Positions 17,413 through 26,054 of a DNA stretch of 64,000 bases are shown in pieces. The position numbers and the translations under genes are program-made. Each line of letters opens with the position of its first letter. The first letter of the stretch is position 1. A model generated the notes under the pieces. That model was not told the origin of the DNA. It saw only the letters and a list, made by a program, of their open reading frames with translations, and searched no databases. This DNA comes from Paenibacillus sp. G2S3 (GTDB lineage Bacteria > Bacillota > Bacilli > Paenibacillales > Paenibacillaceae), in assembly GCF_030123105.1 (NCBI RefSeq), contig NZ_CP126095.1, forward strand, positions 6,386,001 to 6,450,000, given 5' to 3'.

Positions 17413-18516
17413 ATGATAATGAACGAGGGGTTACAAGACCGCCTTGAAAAATATGGTTTCTCACTTTATATGATACGAATTACGCTGGCTGCTTCACTTT
17501 CATGGGTCGCGGTACACAGCATATATGGTAGCCAATATTTATATTTTGCACCACTTGCGGCCATCCTCATCACCCAAGCCAGCGTTAAAGCATCGCTCGA
17601 AAAAGGAATCTACCGCCTGATCGGCATTATTCTTGGCGGTATCGTTAGCCTAGTTGTTGGCCAGTTTTTTGATGTAGGTGGACTTTCTATCCTGCTCATT
17701 CTACTTATCGGAATTGGTATCGCCACTGCCTGTAAGATGAACATTCAGGCTGTCTCACAGGTGGGTGTCACTTCCGTCCTAGCTCTTACTTTTTACCAGA
17801 ATGACTACGTGCTTTGGAGAATAGGGGAAACATTCATTGGTGTGCTGATCGCCCTGGCCATCAATATGATTATCGTGCCGCCGAACAGGTTCGTCAAGGT
17901 AAAAGCATTGGCATTCGAAGGAAGTCTTCTACTTGCGGATGCATTAAAGGATCTCGTAGGCGTAAGACGTGATTCTCCGAAAGACAATTTGCTGGAGGAA
18001 GCAGGTAAACTCCTGTCGAATAGCAGCCGGGAACAGAAAGAAATGTTCTATACCCTCACACATTATCAGTGCCGTGGTGAACTGAAGGGACTCATACAAG
18101 CTACTTCACATTTGAAGAGCATTCATTCTTACGTCCAAGAAATTGCAGACGAAATTCGCCTTCTACCCGCGCATCATGCCTCTTCTGACTGGATGAAGGA
18201 AGTGTTAGAGGCAACTGCAGATTGTATTGCGCTTTATGGAACTAGAACTTTATCAGACGCCGAGTGCCAGCATTCTCTTGCCGATTGCATACAACGCGCT
18301 CGAGACCTGCAACTGACTAGTTTCTCTGAACTACAAGGAAATTGTTCGCTTCCAAGCATTCGTGATCTTGGTGCGGTCTTCAGTCACTTAAACCGGGTGC
18401 TGGAGGAAGTAGAACGCGCTAAATCTGCTACTTACATCGTCGCCACTCGGCCCTCAACAGCTGAAGTCGCACGCGCTTTACGTTTTATTAAAAAGGGACT
18501 CTCTCAGAAGCTATAA
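17413..18516 (+). CDS. Aromatic acid exporter family (FUSC-like) membrane protein
   Basis: A 367-residue protein with an N-terminal block of about five to six membrane helices (residues 15-160) containing the conserved PLAAILITQASVKASLEKG, then a soluble helical C-terminal half. This is the layout of the aromatic acid exporter family 1 (ArAE/FUSC) found in Bacillota, with no transported substrate proven for this branch. ATGs at 17413 and 17419 are both possible; the Shine-Dalgarno is weak. It is a single gene with its own promoter, and its terminator overlaps the stop codon. Confidence 0.75.
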   Translation: MIMNEGLQDRLEKYGFSLYMIRITLAASLSWVAVHSIYGSQYLYFAPLAAILITQASVKASLEKGIYRLIGIILGGIVSLVVGQFFDVGGLSILLILLIGIGIATACKMNIQAVSQVGVTSVLALTFYQNDYVLWRIGETFIGVLIALAINMIIVPPNRFVKVKALAFEGSLLLADALKDLVGVRRDSPKDNLLEEAGKLLSNSSREQKEMFYTLTHYQCRGELKGLIQATSHLKSIHSYVQEIADEIRLLPAHHASSDWMKEVLEATADCIALYGTRTLSDAECQHSLADCIQRARDLQLTSFSELQGNCSLPSIRDLGAVFSHLNRVLEEVERAKSATYIVATRPSTAEVARALRFIKKGLSQKL

Positions 18517-18538
18517 GCTTCGGGAGTGTCCCTTTTGT
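18491..18538 (+). terminator. Terminator overlapping the exporter stop codon
   Basis: AAGGGAC pairs with GTCCCTT, with inner GAAGC/GCTTC, followed by TTTTG. The stop codon at 18514-18516 lies in the loop. Confidence 0.8.
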
Positions 18539-18634
18539 TCAAATATAAGGATGCCGAAGGCGTTTATGCTTGCCTATTCATCAATATGCCCTCTTACAAC
18601 CCAGATTACTACTTAAACTTTCTTATATTTGAAC
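18537..18634. repeat. Dispersed intergenic repeat, copy C, with terminal inverted repeats
   Basis: A 98-bp element bounded by GTTCAAATATAAG (18537-18549) and CTTATATTTGAAC (18622-18634), exact 13-bp inverted repeats. Inside it has GGATGCCGAAGGCGTTT then ATGCTTG, as in copy A, and AAACTTTCTTATATTT, the end module shared with A and B. It fills the whole gap between a terminator and the convergent gene's stop. No coding content. Confidence 0.75.
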
Positions 18635-19521
18635 TAAACCGACTGCTTCGCAGCACGCCCTATTCTCACATTCACCAGAATAATGCTACAAACAATAAGC
18701 AGTAGACCAATCACAAGATTCAAAGTAATCTGCTCATTTAAAAAAACTACGCTAGTACCTATCGAGATCAGTGGAATCAAAAAAGTGAATGATCCGACCT
18801 TCCCTGCCTCGCCCTCGTTAATCAGCTTGAAATAAATGAGCCAGCCTAAAGCGATCACAAAGACTGCAATAAACAGTGTATCGACTATAAACGTTCCACT
18901 CCAGATGATATCCGACCACTTCTCTGTCGCAGATCCCGAAAGTAGTAAAATGATACCACCTATCGTTATTTGCATAGCGGTCATCCATAGCATATCCACG
19001 CGCACAGCATTTCGTTTCATATATACCGTTCCTAATGCCCAGCTCAAAGCACTGGCTAAAGCAAGCACAATTCCCCATATAGAGATGCTTCCGTTAAGCC
19101 CTCCAATACTGAGGGAGCCTACTCCGATGAACCCTAGCAAGAGGCCAGCCATTTTGAGCCCGTACATGCTCTCCCCTAACCACAGCCATGAAAAAATACC
19201 TAGCAATACTGGCTGCAGAAATACAATGGATGAGAACAGTCCTGCGGGTACATACTGCAAGCCAATCGTCTGAAACCCATAATAAAACACGATACTTAAT
19301 ATAGCCGAGGTCAGATAGATCGGCCAGAGCTGCTTGAAGCGGAGCTTCTTCACCTTAGGAAGTGCAATTAGAATCAGAATGAATCCGCCGATGACGGTTC
19401 GGATGCCTGCAAATAATAAGGGCGGAGCGTAGTCTAAAGCGATTTTGGATATAGGCCAATTAATGCCCCATACAATCACCAAAAATATAAGAAGGATGAT
19501 GCTTTTCTTCTGCTGATTCAT
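18634..19521 (-). CDS. EamA (DMT) family exporter
   Basis: A 295-residue membrane protein of ten helices formed by two EamA repeats, the drug/metabolite transporter superfamily. Motifs include VWGINWPISKIAL at the N-terminus and ALSWALGTVYMKR at the start of repeat 2. The open frame extends 61 codons further, but AAGGAG stands eight bases before the ATG at 19521 and the product then has normal length. It is divergent from the LysR gene at 19618, which suggests that regulator may control it. Substrate unknown; relatives export amino acids or metabolites. Confidence 0.85.
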   Translation of the reverse strand: MNQQKKSIILLIFLVIVWGINWPISKIALDYAPPLLFAGIRTVIGGFILILIALPKVKKLRFKQLWPIYLTSAILSIVFYYGFQTIGLQYVPAGLFSSIVFLQPVLLGIFSWLWLGESMYGLKMAGLLLGFIGVGSLSIGGLNGSISIWGIVLALASALSWALGTVYMKRNAVRVDMLWMTAMQITIGGIILLLSGSATEKWSDIIWSGTFIVDTLFIAVFVIALGWLIYFKLINEGEAGKVGSFTFLIPLISIGTSVVFLNEQITLNLVIGLLLIVCSIILVNVRIGRAAKQSV

Positions 19522-19617
19522 GTATTCACTCCTTGGTGTAGATTCATCACAAATGATACAATAATTAAGAATATAAATGAAATGAATAATACTCATAAGG
19601 GGCATATCATATTTGTT

Positions 19618-20514
19618 ATGAACAATACTCAAATTCGTTTGTTCGTCAAAATCGCGGAGAGCGGTAGTTTTACCAAGGCTGGTGTAGAACTGAATATGAC
19701 CCAACCTGCTGTCAGTCGAGCAATTTCCTCTCTAGAAGCCGAACTGGATGTAAAGCTATTACTTCGAGATCGACGGAATGGCCTAATGCTTACTGACATC
19801 GGCAAGCGTATCCTTGTTATTTTTCGTGAAATTCTAATGGGCTTTGATAAGGTCAATCAGGAGATTTCTGCGGAACGGGGACTTGAGAAGGGAAGCATTC
19901 GAATTGGGGCTTTTCCTGTGGCTTCTGCCTATTTTTTACCGAAGATTATTAGCTCTATCACTGAAAGATATCCGAATATTACGATTAGCCTGCAGGAGGG
20001 TTCTATCGCCGAAGTTAGAGAATGGCTGGAATCCAAAGAAATTGATGTTGGCTTATTGCTCGCTCCTTGCGAGACGTTCGAAACCATCCCATTATATAGG
20101 GAAAAGTTGTACGCCGTAATCAGAGATGACCATCCCCTGCATAAGCGGTCAGTCATAGGTGTGAGAGAATTAGCGGGTGAGCCTATGTTGATCTGTAAAG
20201 CAGGCTATGAACCGCCGGTGGTCGATTTATTCCGCAGAAGCAACAGCCATCTGAATGTAAAATATGTGGTTAATAACTATGCAACAGCGCTTAATATGGT
20301 TCAGGAGGGGCTGGCTGTGGGTGTGATGTCTGAGTTATCTTTGTTATCTTTACCGCCAAATGTAGTGACCCGCGAACTGCAGCCCGACGCCTACAGAGAT
20401 ATACATATCGCGGTTAGTTCGCTTACCGATACCTCCATTGCTGTAAAGATGTTCATGGAGACAGCTCTAGAGCTTTTTACTAAGCCTAAAAAAATGGATG
20501 ATGAGGAGTGCTGA
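19618..20514 (+). CDS. LysR-family transcriptional regulator
   Basis: A 298-residue regulator: winged HTH at residues 2-60 (LFVKIAESGSFTKAGVELN, TQPAVSRAISSLE) and a substrate-binding domain from about 90. The ATG at 19618 gives the canonical short N-terminus; an in-frame ATG at 19582 would add 12 residues, and neither has a convincing Shine-Dalgarno. The gene is divergent from the EamA exporter and is followed two bases later by the aldo-keto reductase, so it probably controls both directions. Similar to CysL/YwfK-type regulators in general form; the effector is not predictable. Confidence 0.85.
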   Translation: MNNTQIRLFVKIAESGSFTKAGVELNMTQPAVSRAISSLEAELDVKLLLRDRRNGLMLTDIGKRILVIFREILMGFDKVNQEISAERGLEKGSIRIGAFPVASAYFLPKIISSITERYPNITISLQEGSIAEVREWLESKEIDVGLLLAPCETFETIPLYREKLYAVIRDDHPLHKRSVIGVRELAGEPMLICKAGYEPPVVDLFRRSNSHLNVKYVVNNYATALNMVQEGLAVGVMSELSLLSLPPNVVTRELQPDAYRDIHIAVSSLTDTSIAVKMFMETALELFTKPKKMDDEEC

Positions 20515-20516
20515 GG

Positions 20517-21491
20517 ATGAACTTTAAAAGACTTGGAAATAGCGGATTACAAGTATCCGCTTTGGGACTGGGAACGAACGCTTTTGGCAAAAGGGCAGAT
20601 CAAGAAACCTCTATTCAGATTGTACATGCTGCGCTGGATCATGGAATTAATTTTATAGATACTGCTAATATTTACGCTGGCTCCGAATCTGAGCGTATTA
20701 TCGGTTTAGCCTTGGAGGGGAGAAGACCTGAGGCTGTTCTCGCCACTAAAGCAGGTTTAGTTAAGAATGATGGACCTAACGGAAGTGGCTCCTCGAGGCG
20801 CCATTTGATGCAGGAATTAGAAGATAGTCTTCGCCGCCTAAAAACAGACTATGTCGATCTATACCAGATTCACACCTTTGATCCCAATACGCCACTTGAA
20901 GAGACGTTACGGACCTTGGACGATATGGTATCTTCGGGAAAAGTGCGCTATATCGGGGCTTCCAACTATACAGCATGGCAATTAATGAAGGCGATTGGAA
21001 TCAGTGAGGCACGGGGCTTCGCCAAATATATTTCAATTCAGTGTAGCTATTCGTTAGCAGACCGGACCCCGGAGAATGAGCTTCTCTCCCTTTGCCTTGA
21101 TCAAGGTGTAGGGATCATTCCTTATTTTCCACTAGCGGGCGGAATTCTCACAGGTAAATATAATTCAAGCGGATCCGCACCTTCAGGATCCAGAGCAGAG
21201 ACCGATCCTAATTTTAAAAGATTCCTGGATCATGACCGGATCGAACTGGGGAACAAGGTGAATCAGATCGCTGAAGAACTAGGAACCTCTTCTACCGCAC
21301 TTTCCTTAGCTTGGCTCATGAATCTTCCTGCCGTTTCGACGGTTATTGTTGGGGCGACACGCGTGGATCAGCTGGAACAGAATTTGCACAGTATATCCAT
21401 TCAGCTTAATGAGGAAACTCTGAGCAAGCTGGATACGGCCAGTGATTCCTTCCGCTTTGGCGAGCCTTTCGCCTTTTATCGGCTCCCATAA
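20517..21491 (+). CDS. Aldo/keto reductase
   Basis: A 324-residue NADPH-dependent reductase with the (beta/alpha)8 barrel. The catalytic tetrad is visible: Asp in FIDTAN, Tyr in NIYAGSESE, Lys in ATKAGL and His in QIHTFD. The C-terminal cofactor segment VIVGATRVDQLEQN is typical of YhdN/Tas-like members. The ATG at 20517 lies eight bases after GGAG; a GTG at 20508 is also in frame but overlaps that site. It is the second gene of lysR-akr-aldh, so the operon likely handles aldehydes or ketones. Confidence 0.88.
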   Translation: MNFKRLGNSGLQVSALGLGTNAFGKRADQETSIQIVHAALDHGINFIDTANIYAGSESERIIGLALEGRRPEAVLATKAGLVKNDGPNGSGSSRRHLMQELEDSLRRLKTDYVDLYQIHTFDPNTPLEETLRTLDDMVSSGKVRYIGASNYTAWQLMKAIGISEARGFAKYISIQCSYSLADRTPENELLSLCLDQGVGIIPYFPLAGGILTGKYNSSGSAPSGSRAETDPNFKRFLDHDRIELGNKVNQIAEELGTSSTALSLAWLMNLPAVSTVIVGATRVDQLEQNLHSISIQLNEETLSKLDTASDSFRFGEPFAFYRLP

Positions 21492-21522
21492 TCTGTCCAA
21501 TTACAATGAGGAGGGAAGTATT

Positions 21523-22914
21523 ATGACACCACATACAACGGCTGGCATTCAAGTCATGCTTGATGAACATAAGGATTTTTTTAATCGTGGCGTAACTAAA
21601 GAGATTGCTTTTAGACTTAGTCAGCTACAGAAACTTAAAGACAGTATTAAACGATACGAGAGTCGTATTATTACTGCCTTACAACAGGATTTAGGAAAAA
21701 GTGAGTTCGAGGCTTATGCCACAGAAATCGGCTTCACCTTGGACAGCCTCGGTTACATGATGAAGCATCTCAAACGTTGGGCGAAGCCCGTAAAGGTTAG
21801 ATCACCACTGCATTTATTTCCTGCAAAGAGTTATATCTTAAGTGAGCCTTACGGTACCGTGCTCATTATAGGTCCTTTTAATTATCCTTTTCAGTTGCTG
21901 ATCGAACCGCTTATAGGCGCCATTGCCGCTGGAAACTGCGCTCTCCTCAAGCCATCGGAGAGCACACCATCCATCACGGCTGTTATAGAGCAGCTCATTC
22001 AGGAGACCTTCGAACCCGAGTATATTCGCGTAGTTCAAGGGGAGAAAGAGACCACCAATCTGCTGATCCATGCCAAGTTTGATTATATCTTCTTTACGGG
22101 CAGTGTTCCGGTCGGCAAAATTGTGATGGAAGCCGCTGCGAAGAATCTAGTGCCTGTTACCCTGGAGCTTGGCGGGAAAAGTCCGGTCATTGTCGATAAA
22201 TCAGCCAATCTAGAGATTGCAGCGAAACGAATCGTATGGGGCAAATTATTAAATGCGGGTCAAACCTGTATCGCGCCAGATTATTTACTTGTGCAAAAGG
22301 ATATTGCTAATGAATTAATTGCCAAAATCAAACATCAGATCACTCAATCCTACGGTCAAGATGCGCAGCCGAACGCAGATTATGGCCGGATCGTGAATGA
22401 GCGCCAGCTGCAAAGACTTGCCAACCTCATTGAACGGGATCGGGAAAAGGTGGCTATGGGTGGAACCGTGATTTCAGAAGAACGTTATATTGAACCTACA
22501 CTAATCTATCCTGCGGCTTGGACTGACGCTTCTATGGAAGATGAGATCTTCGGTCCGATCCTACCCATATTGGAATATCATCAATTGGATGATGCGATCC
22601 GGAGTATTAACGAGCATCCAAAACCACTTGCGCTTTATTTGTTCACAGAGGATAAACATGTTGAACAAGAGGTGCTTTCCCGAGTCTCATTCGGAGGTGG
22701 CTGCATCAATGATACGATCTCACATGTGGCGAATGCTAGCTTGCCGTTTGGTGGGGTAGGCAACTCTGGAATTGGCGGTTATCATGGGAAGCACAGCTTT
22801 GAAGTCTTTTCCCATCGCAAAAGCATCGTCAAGAGAGGCACAAGAATCGACCTCGGAATTGTGTACCCACCCTATGGGAATAAGATTAAGCTGGTGCGTA
22901 AAGTATTGAAATAG
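21523..22914 (+). CDS. NAD(P)-dependent aldehyde dehydrogenase
   Basis: A 463-residue class 3-like (short) aldehyde dehydrogenase. It has the catalytic Cys249 in NAGQTCIAP, general base Glu215 in TLELGGKSP, the cofactor motif FTGSVPVGK, and the proton-relay Asn of GPFNYP. Oxidises aldehydes, often fatty or aromatic, to acids. The start at 21523 is chosen for GAGGAGG seven bases upstream; the frame extends 27 codons into the reductase gene. It ends the lysR-akr-aldh operon, 31 bases after the reductase. Confidence 0.9.
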   Translation: MTPHTTAGIQVMLDEHKDFFNRGVTKEIAFRLSQLQKLKDSIKRYESRIITALQQDLGKSEFEAYATEIGFTLDSLGYMMKHLKRWAKPVKVRSPLHLFPAKSYILSEPYGTVLIIGPFNYPFQLLIEPLIGAIAAGNCALLKPSESTPSITAVIEQLIQETFEPEYIRVVQGEKETTNLLIHAKFDYIFFTGSVPVGKIVMEAAAKNLVPVTLELGGKSPVIVDKSANLEIAAKRIVWGKLLNAGQTCIAPDYLLVQKDIANELIAKIKHQITQSYGQDAQPNADYGRIVNERQLQRLANLIERDREKVAMGGTVISEERYIEPTLIYPAAWTDASMEDEIFGPILPILEYHQLDDAIRSINEHPKPLALYLFTEDKHVEQEVLSRVSFGGGCINDTISHVANASLPFGGVGNSGIGGYHGKHSFEVFSHRKSIVKRGTRIDLGIVYPPYGNKIKLVRKVLK

Positions 22915-22917
22915 ACA

Positions 22918-22955
22918 AAACAGCAAGTCCCCCATGACCGGGAGGCTTGCTGTTT
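22918..22955. terminator. Bidirectional terminator between convergent genes
   Basis: AAACAGCAAG and CTTGCTGTTT make a perfect 10-bp stem, flanked by A and T runs. It lies between the dehydrogenase and the convergent GH65 gene. Confidence 0.8.
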
Positions 22956-22984
22956 ATTAGGCTTATCAGGAAAACAACTTTTTA

Positions 22985-25900
22985 CTACTCAAATAGCTGT
23001 TCCAATTTCTCTATATGTAACTCTGCGGTAGAAGGAACCCATAGCTCAGCACTCTCTTTCAAGGATGGACTTCCCGCTCCAACCGACCTCATCCCAGCGG
23101 CTTTGATGGCAGCTATTCCCACCTCGGTATCTTCGATACCTACGCAGCAGTCAGGTGATATCCCCAGCATCTCGGTGACCTGTAAATAAATTTCCGGATC
23201 TGGCTTGCCCATACGGATGCTTTTGGGATCAACAATCGCCTGAAACAAGCGCCCAATCTTCAGGCGTTCAAGAATCAACATCGCATTCTCATTGACTGAA
23301 GCCAGCCCGACAGGGATTCGCTTTTTTTTCAAAGCGGTCAGCAGTCTATGGATACCCGGGTGCAAATCATCCGGTGTCATTTGTTGAATCAATTCTTTAT
23401 ACTTTTCATTCTTTTTGTTGCAGAGCATTCCTTTTACCGGTTGGGGTAAATTCAGGCCACTTCCCTCGAGTAGGATCTCTAAACATTCCATTCGACTATG
23501 GCCCTTCAGACGTTTATGCTTCTCTCTATCAAAACAAATCGCAAGCTCATCAGCTAAAGCTTTCCAGGCCAGATAATGATGCTCACCAGAATCAGTAATA
23601 ATTCCATCCAGCTCGAAAACGACCGCCTCAAGCTGCTTCACATTTGAAAGGGACAACGACTTCTTTGCAGTAAGCTGTACAAGGCTTCCCTTATGTAGAA
23701 TCTCAATTTCTTCACCCACCAGTAGTGTATAAATGACTACTTTATTATCAACATATATATCCAATAGCTGCCCACCGCTTGTTATTTTAAACCGATAGCT
23801 GTCCCATTGGGCTGGCAAGGCAGGATTGAAGGATAGCATACCGCCACATAAGCGCATCCCACCAAACCCATTTACAATTGACAGCCAGGAGCCTGCCATA
23901 GCTGCAGTGTGCAGCCCATCCTTCACGTTGCGGTTAATATCATCTAAATCCATCCGTACCGTGCGGTCAAAATAGGCGTACGCCCCCGTTAAATCACCAA
24001 TTTCAGCAGAAATAATACTGTGAATGCACGGTGACAAAGAAGAATCATGTGTCGTCAGCGGCTCATAGTAATTATAATTGCGGATCTTGTCCGCCAAGCT
24101 GAACTGATCGCCCAGCAGAAACATGGCCATCACCAGATCCGCCTGTTTGAGCACCTGATGGCGGTAAATCACCAACGGATGGTAATGAAGCAGAAGAGGA
24201 TATTTATCTGCTGGCGTATGTTCAAAGTCCCACTTCTGCTTCGTCAGAAATGTATCATCCTGAGCATAGATGCCAAGCCCCTCATCAAAAGGAATATACA
24301 TCTTCTCCGCGGCCATTAGCCAATCACTAGGTTCTTCTTCAGTTAGCCCAATCTTGCGCTTCAGGCGTTCAAAATGCTCCGGATACTGCTTGCCGAACAG
24401 TATGGCTATCTCATGTGCATAAAAGAGTTGATCTCGTACCATAAGATTGGTGTACGCGTTATTGTTAACGATAGCTGTATACTCATCGGGACCCGTTACC
24501 GCGTCAATACAGAACGCTCCCTCCCTAGCCGGATTGAAATGACCCAGATCTACCCAAAAGCGCGAGGTCTCGAATAGCATTTCCGCTCCCTTCTGGACCA
24601 GAAACTCATAATCGCCAGTAGCCCGCACATACTGTTTAATGGCATAGGCAATATCCGCGTTAATATGCATTTGTGCCGTTCCTGCCGGAAAATAGGAGGA
24701 GTTCTCAGCCCCATCTATGGTGCGCCAAGGATATAGCGCTCCCTTCTGAGACATTACCGCTGCTCGCTCCCTCGCCTTATCTAACGTGGCATAACGAAAC
24801 TCGAGCAGCTTCCGGCTAATTTCCGGCTGTGTAAACGTAAAGAAGGGTATCATGTACATCTCGGTATCCCAGAAATAGTGACCTTCGTATCCTTCACCCG
24901 TCAGGCCTTTGGCTCCGATGTTCGTAACCCCGTCACGTCCTACGGATTGCAGCAATTGAAAAGCATTAAAGCGAATACCCTGTTGAAGCGCAGGATCGCC
25001 CTGAATCTCCACATCGGTATGTGCCCAGAAATGATCCAAATAAGCCCGTTGTTCATAAACAAGAGCTTCAAATCCACTATTCTCCGCTAAATGCAGCACT
25101 TCCAAGCACTTACTTAACAGCTCGTCTTCTATGTAATCCTTAGAGGTGTGATACGAAATGTATTTGGTCAGGGAGATCCTTTCCCCCATAGCCACTGGAA
25201 CAACCCATTGCATAGATAATCGCTGGCCCTCTAGCTGCACGAGTCTTTCATATCCAGAGCTACTGTCCAGACTGTGGCTTATCCCTGTTAAAAGAGCAAA
25301 CTGGGTATGCCGTGTCCGCTGCTTCATCCACAAAAAGGACTGCTCCAGTTCATGACCGGTATCCACGAGCAGCAAACTGGGTTCCTTACTCCCCGAACCA
25401 AGCCGGGGGTCATCCGTCACCCCCGGCCTTTGAATCTCACCATCAATCGATGAAGTGAATGTTAGGTGCCCCTCAAAATTCAATGCCTTGACCTCGTAAT
25501 CTATGGCCGCTAAATGTTTATGCTGCAAGGCCACCATCCGCCGAATGCTCACCTGTACCCTGTGTCCGGCAGGAGATTCCCATTCTACCTGCCGATGCAA
25601 GATTCCATTTCGCATATCCAGCTTCCGTTCATAACGATGCACTTTTCCACTATTTAGCTGAAAGGTATGACCCTCAATGCTCAGCTCAATAATCTTGGCA
25701 TCTGTTACGTTCAGCATTGCTTGATTGCGGGAAGGATACCCATAAGCTCCCTCTGGGTACACAATAGGCTCGGAATCAAAGAATCCATTCAAATAGTTCC
25801 CTGTTACAGATGAGCCGGAGTGGCCATGGTAACCTTCCTCGAAATTACCGCGCATGCCAATATATCCATTACCAAGCGCAAATACACTCTCGCTTCTTTG

Positions 25901-25990
25901 ATTGTTCTCTTCATCATAATTTTCCTCATCTAGACTCCACTCCCGGTAAGGATATACTGCAGCCGGATGTACGTATGGTTTCATCTTCAT
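22985..25990 (-). CDS. GH65 disaccharide phosphorylase fused to a degenerate beta-phosphoglucomutase domain
   Basis: A 1001-residue fusion. Residues 1-780 are a glycoside hydrolase family 65 phosphorylase (maltose, trehalose, kojibiose or nigerose type), which splits an alpha-glucosyl disaccharide with phosphate to beta-glucose 1-phosphate. It shows TGEGYEGHYFWDTEMY (364-379), the catalytic acid Glu503 in TGPDEYT, and the phosphate-binding THDSSLS (647-653). Residues 786-1001 are a HAD domain of the beta-phosphoglucomutase type, the next pathway enzyme. The HAD nucleophile Asp is Glu793 (FELDG instead of FDLDG), while Asp795, Lys929 and Glu953-Asp954 remain. The LASxSKN motif is altered to LASVNEN. 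So the second domain is probably not an active mutase. It ends the alpha-glucoside transport cluster. Confidence 0.9.
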   Translation of the reverse strand: MKMKPYVHPAAVYPYREWSLDEENYDEENNQRSESVFALGNGYIGMRGNFEEGYHGHSGSSVTGNYLNGFFDSEPIVYPEGAYGYPSRNQAMLNVTDAKIIELSIEGHTFQLNSGKVHRYERKLDMRNGILHRQVEWESPAGHRVQVSIRRMVALQHKHLAAIDYEVKALNFEGHLTFTSSIDGEIQRPGVTDDPRLGSGSKEPSLLLVDTGHELEQSFLWMKQRTRHTQFALLTGISHSLDSSSGYERLVQLEGQRLSMQWVVPVAMGERISLTKYISYHTSKDYIEDELLSKCLEVLHLAENSGFEALVYEQRAYLDHFWAHTDVEIQGDPALQQGIRFNAFQLLQSVGRDGVTNIGAKGLTGEGYEGHYFWDTEMYMIPFFTFTQPEISRKLLEFRYATLDKARERAAVMSQKGALYPWRTIDGAENSSYFPAGTAQMHINADIAYAIKQYVRATGDYEFLVQKGAEMLFETSRFWVDLGHFNPAREGAFCIDAVTGPDEYTAIVNNNAYTNLMVRDQLFYAHEIAILFGKQYPEHFERLKRKIGLTEEEPSDWLMAAEKMYIPFDEGLGIYAQDDTFLTKQKWDFEHTPADKYPLLLHYHPLVIYRHQVLKQADLVMAMFLLGDQFSLADKIRNYNYYEPLTTHDSSLSPCIHSIISAEIGDLTGAYAYFDRTVRMDLDDINRNVKDGLHTAAMAGSWLSIVNGFGGMRLCGGMLSFNPALPAQWDSYRFKITSGGQLLDIYVDNKVVIYTLLVGEEIEILHKGSLVQLTAKKSLSLSNVKQLEAVVFELDGIITDSGEHHYLAWKALADELAICFDREKHKRLKGHSRMECLEILLEGSGLNLPQPVKGMLCNKKNEKYKELIQQMTPDDLHPGIHRLLTALKKKRIPVGLASVNENAMLILERLKIGRLFQAIVDPKSIRMGKPDPEIYLQVTEMLGISPDCCVGIEDTEVGIAAIKAAGMRSVGAGSPSLKESAELWVPSTAELHIEKLEQLFE

Positions 25991-26054
25991 CTCTCTAAGC
26001 TCCCCCTGACACAGTTTTGTTCAATTAGCTATACTTGTTCCTACAATGCTAACA

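Noticed and set aside
17201..17464. 87-residue minus-strand ORF
   Set aside because: It covers the exporter's promoter and start, has no ribosome binding site and an unnatural composition.
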